Shown here: positions 56,912 through 64,000 of the stretch, piece after piece
How the letters are laid out: each line of letters starts with the position of its first letter
How positions within the stretch are numbered: position 1 is the first letter of the stretch
NCBI RefSeq assembly: GCF_024713945.1
Contig: NC_134680.1
Location: 1,388,001-1,452,000, forward strand
DNA: 64,000 nucleotides
Direction: 5' to 3'
Source: Dermatophagoides farinae
Taxonomy: Eukaryota > Arthropoda > Arachnida > Sarcoptiformes > Pyroglyphidae
Translations under genes and position numbers: made by a program
Notes under the pieces: generated by a model
The model's input: only the letters and a program-made list of their open reading frames with translations
Database searches by the model: none
What the model was told of the DNA's origin: nothing

Positions 56912-59900
56912 CTACTTACGTATTTGACTTAATGTTTCACTTAGATAATTATCAAGATATTTATCCGATGTCATCGGTATTTCTGTACGTAGAATAATCT
57001 CATTACTCATTGTATGCATACGAATAACGGTCGATGTACATTTTACACGTATAATGCCGGATTTAAAATGCTGTTTTTTGAGTAAAAAAAAAAAAATTTC
57101 CATTGATAATAATGATTATTTGAGACCATCACCCTATTCCTCATTCATTCATTCGTGAATCAATAATTACCTTGTCAAGTGCAACAAATCGTAATCGTGT
57201 ACTGCTCGTTTCAAGATTATCATCATGTATGACGTGAGATGCATTACTAATATGATATTCATCATTTTTAACCTATTTTTTTTTTAATTATTGACATATA
57301 TCCAAACGACAATAATGATACAATACAATACAGTAATTTAGATAGAATAATCATCATCATCATCAACGTCAGCGTCATAATAATAAAGTCATTAAATAGA
57401 ATGAGGACATGATGAACAAACATAAACAAACAAACAAACAAACAAAAAATGTGAAAAACAAACAAAACAGAATGATCATCAGGTAAAATTCATTCATTCG
57501 TGACAATAAATAAACAAACAAACATTGATATAGGAAAGACAAATTACCTCTTTATTGTTGATGTGCCTATGTTGTTATTATTATTATGAAACAAGAAATT
57601 GTTCATTTAATGTGTGTTTGTTGAATCCAATCAATCCAGGATAAATTGAGTGTTGTTTTCGTTGTCGTTTCAAGTTGTTGTTGCCAATCGGAAATGAATT
57701 TTTTTTTTTTTTTTGATGAAACGAAAACCGGTATATAGTTTATAAAATGAAAATAAACAGAATGGTCAAAGTGAATGTGAATGATTAATTAGAATAGACA
57801 CTTTTTTTTTGTTGTTTTTGGTAATAAAAATTATAAATCATCGATTGGGGACCTATTGAACACATCATAACCTGAGTAGAATTGCAATAATAACGATATT
57901 CATTTCAGTCAAAATAGGTGTTTCCTTTTATTGCTCATCATTGTTTGGAGTTTTTTTTTCTAGCTTTGTTTATTTTTGTTCCTCTGTCTCTCATCAATTG
58001 TTTCCTGATTCAGTCAGTCATTGTTGTTATTATTATTATTATCATCAAGTTCCTGGATCGTTTTTGTTGTTGATGATGATGATGATCCGGTAAATAATTA
58101 ACTGTTATGATGTGATAATTTTCTATTATTTTTTTTTCTTCATTATTGCTTGTATGTACATTATTACAAGTGGGTTTTTTGTTTGTTATCTTCTTATTTG
58201 AATTTAGGTAAACGAAAATAAATTCAAGTGTTTTGAATTTATTATTTCTATTACAATGGACCAAATGATTCATTTAACAAAATGCAACAACCAATACTTA
58301 CCATCGTAATGTCGAGAATGGTTTACTTTTGGCCGATATACAGGTTAGATTCACTGTTTTTTTTTTTTTTTTTTTTTTTTTTGATGTCAAATCATTTCAA
58401 AGATTGATAAATTTTGCTATATGAAAAAATTGGCTGCATATTCTACTTACCTTCATCGCCAACTTTATATGATGGTTGTACACCAATGATTTGTGGACCA
58501 CTCAATGGCAATACTATGTGTGTGTGTGTGTGTGTTGTAAATGAAAAGAAAAAATTTCATCATTAATCAATCTCATCCACTAATAGGATTCTTTGCGTTT
58601 TTTTTTCTCGAAAATATTATTAATGATGATAAATTCACCAAAAAAAAGAATTAATAATAAGATGATTGAGAATATTCTTCTAGAATAATGTAATTCACAC
58701 CTGTTTTTGTGTCTAATTTAATATGACCAAATTCTCTTACATAATTTACATGTTTATAATCATATATATTTCATTTTTCATCTTAATTAACATATATAAT
58801 TAGCCTTATTATAATTAGATTGTCATCATTCTTTAAATATCAAGTTAAACTACTTTTAATTAATTAACCAAATTTCAATCCAACAAAGTTTTTTACCTGT
58901 TACTTGTAATTCTTTTTCACCTTCGGCTGTAACAAATGATGGAGCTTCGGCTGATACTTCACATCTTTAAAATATGGGCAATAATCATTAATTAATATTT
59001 TTTTTTGCAAATAGAAATGAACAATAATCATCATATACCTGTAAAGACCTGCCGTATTAATATCGATAAATTTTAGGAATACGGAATTCATTCCAGATTT
59101 GGCTAGCTATTTTTTTTCATTTCATTTTTGGAACAAGTGAAACAATTATTAATTTTAGATTCATTCATTCATTCATACTTACATCGACTCTAATTCCATT
59201 AATTGGCAAAAATTGACCTGGCGGCCAATCCTTGATGATAATGAAAACAAAAAACAAAACAAAAAAAAACAATAATTCCATGATTGATTGCCATCAATGG
59301 CCAAAAAAGAACATTCCATTTTCAATCAAGCAAAAAAAAAAATAAATGTCCATTGGTCATTCATTTCAGTGATTCATTCATTCATTCATCGTTTTTCGAA
59401 TAATTTTCGTTGAATGAAAATGCGAACATGAAATATTGATGTAAACGGGAAAACAAAACAAAACAAAAAAAAAAGAAGAAGAAAAAAAATTAGACATGGT
59501 TTAACAACAGCAACAGTATACATTGAATCTTATAATTTATTCAATTTTTTTTTCTCTTTCTCATTCCTACCTTAGGCACATATCTTCATCACATGTGTGT
59601 ACGTTGGAATGATGTTATTTTTTTTTATTTTATTTTTTTTTTTTTTCGTTGGTAAACATAACCATCCAGGTGAAATTCAAGTCAAGTCGAGTAGAGTAGA
59701 AAAAAATAGTATATCAAAGAAATCGACCGGCCAAAAATTCGTGGATGAAAGAATTTGATTTTCAAAGTAAGAAAAAAAAACGATAGATAGAATTTGATTG
59801 AATAATTTATCCGTTGAATGTAAACAGGGAAAAGCAAAAAAAAAAAAATTTTTTGATTCAAACATGCAAATATAGATGAAAAAGAAAGAAAGAAAAAATC

Positions 59901-60605
59901 AATCATCAATTATTAATTAATCTGATATATTAATTAATTTTATTCAGCCTGTCGTGGGTGTCTGTGTGTGTTGGTGTATGTAAACTGGAAAATGAAATAA
60001 CCGAAACACATTCTAATAATAATATAGCAGGCATGCAAAGCCAATTTGATGGCATTAAATGGATATCGCATATCTCAATGAATTAAGATATGATTTTTTT
60101 TTTTTTTGAATTTTAAACTTACCTATAAAATTCTACATCATTTTTATACCATTTAACTGAATAAAGTTTATCCTGTTCCAATTCATAGATACAGCTTAAT
60201 TCTATTGATTCGCCTGCATATGATGGTGATGGCACTTCCAACATCACTAAACGTAGGCTAATGCCAATGTCTATATAAATATTCATTCAGAGCAATAATA
60301 ATTTAAATTTTTAAAATCTGGATTTTTTTAAAAAAAAAAGATTAAAGATCAAAAAAACGTTTTCACTTACCAAAATTGAATATAAAATGTATGATTAATA
60401 ATTTAAATGTAATCAATTTTGAGCAAATCAAACTAAGCGTCCATAACAATGTTTTTGGTGTCGAATGGCCATTCATAATTCTGTTATGATGATGATGATG
60501 ATGATGTTGTTGAGATGATATTAACAACGAATTTGTTGTTGTTGTTGTTGTTGTTGTATGTAATGAATGTTTATTCATTTTATTTATACATGGTATGAGC
60601 AACAT
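56912..60605 (-). CDS. beat: Beaten-path (Beat) family two-Ig axon-guidance protein
   Basis: Eleven exons (minus): 60605-60371, 60270-60123, 59583-59571, 59230-59183, 59106-59039, 58964-58897, 58513-58451, 58353-58302, 57566-57548, 57272-57171, 57070-56912; phases agree, 324 aa to TAG at 56912. Exon 1 ends in a hydrophobic signal segment in phase 1; the start may be the later Met at 60476, giving a normal signal peptide. The first Ig domain has the Beat hallmarks ELSCIYELEQDKLYSVKWYK and FYRYVPKDWPPGQF...INGIRVD, closing with GLYRCEVSAEAPSF. The second contains VNLTCISAKSKPFSTLRWH and SGIIRVKCTSTV. In Drosophila, Beat proteins are neuronal secreted or membrane-attached ligands that bind Sidestep-family receptors and control motor axon defasciculation. 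The stop overlaps a perfect donor (ATAC|GTAAGTAG), so isoforms with further 3' exons are possible. The Beat subtype cannot be told by eye. Confidence 0.92.
58357..58382. repeat. T26 homopolymer in Beat intron
   Basis: Run of about 26 T on the plus strand, ending 4 bases from the acceptor of Beat exon 8. On the coding strand this is poly-A, so the acceptor lacks a normal polypyrimidine tract. Confidence 0.85.
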
Positions 60606-60638
60606 TCTTATTTGTTTGCAAAATATTTTCTTATTCAA

Positions 60639-62196
60639 ACAAATTTCAATGATTCAAGTATTGTTGTTCAAGTATGGTATGGTTGATTCTTCTTGCTATT
60701 GGCCAAACAGCCAAACACACACACAAGTACCAAATAAACAAAGTACAAAAAAAAATTAGCCAATTCAATTCATTTTAATTTTGTGAATTAAGTTATTGAT
60801 GATGAAAATTTTTTTGTTTACCAGAAAAAGAAAAAAAAACTCTCTATACAAAAATCAAAATGAAAATTTGCAATGAAAACTCATTGAAAAACATTTAGTT
60901 GATTGAAAAACAAAAAACAAAACAAAACAAAAAAATCTCAATGGATTCATCATGTTTGATCAGAGAAAGAAAGAGAAAGAGAGAGAATAATATTTAGGCG
61001 TGTGAAATGTACGAATTTCTTTTCTTTTTTTTTGTCAAATATGATGAGAATCGGGAGAAGAATATTCTCGACAATTTTGGAAATAAAAATCATATACATA
61101 CATACACACACGAATGGATTCGATATATATTAATTCCATTTACAATGATTGAATTGATTTTCATTTTCCCTCTATATATATATATTTATATTCATCTATG
61201 GAATCATTGAATTTGTTCATGATTCTGTCATAACTATTTCATGATGATTATGATGATGACTCGATTCGGCTTAATATTTTTGTTGTGTGTCTGTGTGTGT
61301 GTGTATCTTTTCTTGGATTCAATTATTCATCAACTTGATTTGAATCATTCTATTGTGGATAGTAGCCGTAGCCAACTGACTAGATCTCCAGGTAGCTCAA
61401 CCTTAAAATTGTACGCACATAAATTTCATGATGATTTTTTTTTTCATCCCTCTTTCCATTCACCATTCAATCTTGTTAATCAGTTTTTTCTTTTCTTCTT
61501 TATACCATCAACTGAAAACATTACTTTTATTTGGTCGATATGAAAAAATTTTTTTTTACAAGAAAAAAAACCAGAAATAATGACCAAATTCATTGAGTCA
61601 TTCATAGATGTCATTCACTTATCATATTACTCATGTTGGTATCGACAAAATGAACCAAAAAAAAAAAAAAAAAAAAAAATGCTATAAATAATAATTTGAT
61701 CGGGTGGCAAAAAAAAAAAAAGAAAATGAATTTTTCTTTCCAAACACCCAAATGCCAATTATAAAAACAAAAACAAAAAAACATTTCATCTCGTTATTAT
61801 TATTGTTATTAGGATTCTGAGAAAAATCTTTGAGAATCATGTTTCAAATGTATTGAAAGCAAACATAATTTATGGACTCATCCTATTTCCTTTTTTTTTT
61901 AATAAAGAGTTTCGAGTTTTTCACCAAAAAAAAAAAAAAAATAATGTTTGGTTCATTGCATATTGTTTATGAAATGATGACATGAACCAACAAATTAATA
62001 ATGGGCCCAATGTTTTTTTTTTGTTCTTGTGGTTTCGCGAAATACACCTTTTGGAATCACACACACACACACACATGGACCATTCTTCATTTATTCATTT
62101 TTATTGATGAAATACTATAACCCTATATATATATGTGTTGAACAAGTTTTTTTTTCTCCACATGACAATATATCGAAACAATGATTTTGATGCTAA

Positions 62197-62227
<31 letters not shown>

Positions 62228-64000
62228 AAAATATTGCCGCTATATGTTAACATCAACAAACTTAAATCACTTAACGAAAATTGTACACACACACACACAC
62301 GCATCGAATGTGTGTATCATTTAATTGGTATATCAGAAAAACTTTCCGAAAAGAAAAAAAAACAAAAAATAAATATTGTTTTCTTTGCTACTGTTTTCGT
62401 ACCTTTTCGCATGTGTGTGTTTGTGTTGATACCAGATACATTCTATATATATATATATGTTATTCTGTTTTTTTTGTAGTTGTTGTTTCTGTCCATTTTT
62501 TTTTCTCACATGAAAATGAATTAATGAAGAATCATAAGCCAAAAGCTATGTGCGAAACACATGTCGTTACAATTTTTTTTTTTTTTGTTTTGCTGACATT
62601 ACACAACACACAACACACACACACACGTCTTATTCTTTCGAATTAATAGAGACATTTTTCTTATTTCACACTTTTCAAGTGGACAGATTTTTTTTTAGAT
62701 TAGGAAAAAAGAAACGACCGACGCAAATATTAACATGCTTAGTTAGTTAGCTATAGTTGATATACCTGAGATTTTTTTTCACAGTTTTTCTCTCATCAGC
62801 AACCAAAAAAAAAAAAGTGTTTCATTTTTTTTTCAATAACCCGAACTACACTTATATATTATGATTTTTAATGGGAAATAAATTTTTTTTCCTTCTCATC
62901 ACAAAAAGTCACAAAGTTTTACACAAACATTCATTTCTTCATGGACATTTTCATTTTTTTTTTGTTGTTCGATCCTATTTCAAACCAATAACATGACACA
63001 CAAGTTCTAATTCTTGTAAGATAAACGATTCTTTGTGGATCAGAATCTTAGACCTAATTAAATTATTATTAATACATCCAATGTCATTCTTTGTGTGTGT
63101 GTGTGTGTGTGTGTCGGAACGAATGAAAAAAAAACTGGACAAATTGATTCATGAAAAACAGACACCTGAATATATGGATCCAATTGGAACATTTCTATTT
63201 TCGTTTTTTTTTTTTTTTTTTGGTATGTACAATCAATGTGCTTATTAGTCATTTATAACCCTAGTAATATATTTATATAATTGTAGAATCGATCTATTAG
63301 CATCATTATTCTTGCCATTTCACTGTTTGGCTTATTTTTTTTTTGCTTTGCTTTGCTTTCTAATTAGTTTTCTCTTTCGCTACTATCATGGTTAATGTTT
63401 GTTTGTTTTTTTTCTGGTTTGATACTTTGGAAATTTTCCTGGAATTTAAAAAAAAAATAAATAAATTCCATGACACATTCTGATGGACAATTTACATACA
63501 TAGATTTTTTGTTTGTTTTTTTTTTCTATTTTGAAACGAGAAAAATGAGCATGTTTGAGATGGCAATTTGAATTGACATTGTTAAAAATTGATTAAAATT
63601 GTTTTCTAAAAACTCTTGTTTGATGTGTCAATCATAATTTTTGTGGACAATAATTATTGTTTGACTTCAGGAACGAGAAAAAAACGGCAAAAAAATAAAA
63701 TCGTGTTTTAATTCGAACATAAAACAAAAAAAAAAAAACAACAAAGAAGATTAGGCAAATAATGAAGCCAAGCAACAAACCGCACTGTCACGAAAATTTT
63801 TGAATTTAAATTCAATTTGAAATTTAGTGAAAAACCAAAAAAAAAAAAAATTTTTTTTGAACCGAAACAAAAAAAAATGAAAAATGCATTAGATTTGGGG
63901 TGGCCAGAATTGTTTCAATGAGCTGAACTCAAAAGCATGCACTTACACACACCACACACAAAAGGTTCAGTAAGCTAAACATCACCATATCAACTTGAAT
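60639..64000. other. 5' flank of the Beat gene, no gene found
   Basis: Simple-sequence DNA: (CA)n/(GT)n arrays (for example around 62197-62222 and 63091-63113), A23 at 61657-61679, A16 at 61926-61941 and T runs. It presumably contains the Beat promoter and 5' UTR. No exon with coding character was seen on either strand. Confidence 0.6.

Overview
This is nuclear DNA from a eukaryote and most likely an arthropod. The base composition is about 70% A+T, the intergenic DNA is full of pure microsatellites ((GT)n, (GAT)n, (TTG)n) and long poly-A/T runs, the genes are split by spliceosomal introns (many of 60-250 bases), and coding regions carry Ser, Asn, His and Gln homopolymers. A Beaten-path (Beat) family gene argues for an arthropod. 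The overall style (very AT-rich, short introns, GAT/CAT repeats) resembles an acariform, astigmatid-type mite, but that narrower placement is inference. Open frames that begin with GTG or TTG were not treated as starts. Gene models were assembled by hand from splice sites, reading-frame phase and protein family motifs.

Layout. 1-16.3 kb is gene-poor: a Ser/Thr/Asn-rich first exon (5338-6328, minus), a 63-residue two-exon gene (8275-8672, minus), a His/Asn/Ala-rich first exon (14731-15418, minus) and the C-terminal exons of an unidentified gene (15903-16328, minus). 16.3-21 kb is mostly simple sequence, with two CTCF-like motifs facing each other. 21.0-24.2 kb carries two tightly spaced plus-strand genes: an NRBF2-like autophagy factor and a DCAF8-like WD40 protein. 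25.4-31.8 kb (minus) is a 12-exon immunoglobulin-superfamily transmembrane protein. 35.9-38.8 kb (minus) is a 7-exon ubiquitin-specific protease of the USP2/USP8/USP21 type, with a Ser-rich orphan exon just upstream (39.8-40.2 kb). 40.2-45.9 kb is intergenic and contains a short inverted-repeat transposon remnant. 45.9-52.7 kb (minus) is a 14-exon TMC mechanotransduction channel. 54.4-55.2 kb (minus) is a candidate small secreted Cys-containing protein. 56.9-60.6 kb (minus) is an 11-exon Beat-family gene with a 13-nt and a 19-nt exon. 60.7-64 kb has no gene that I can support.

No operon or multi-gene pathway is evident. The Ig-superfamily protein, the Beat protein and TMC are all families with neuronal or sensory cell-surface roles elsewhere. 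NRBF2, DCAF8 and the USP act in autophagy and in ubiquitin conjugation/deconjugation. I did not find a convincing novel multi-gene system. The most interesting leads are the secreted-protein candidate at 55 kb, the mucin-like insertion in TMC, the beat microexon, the CTCF-like motif set and the short transposon remnant.
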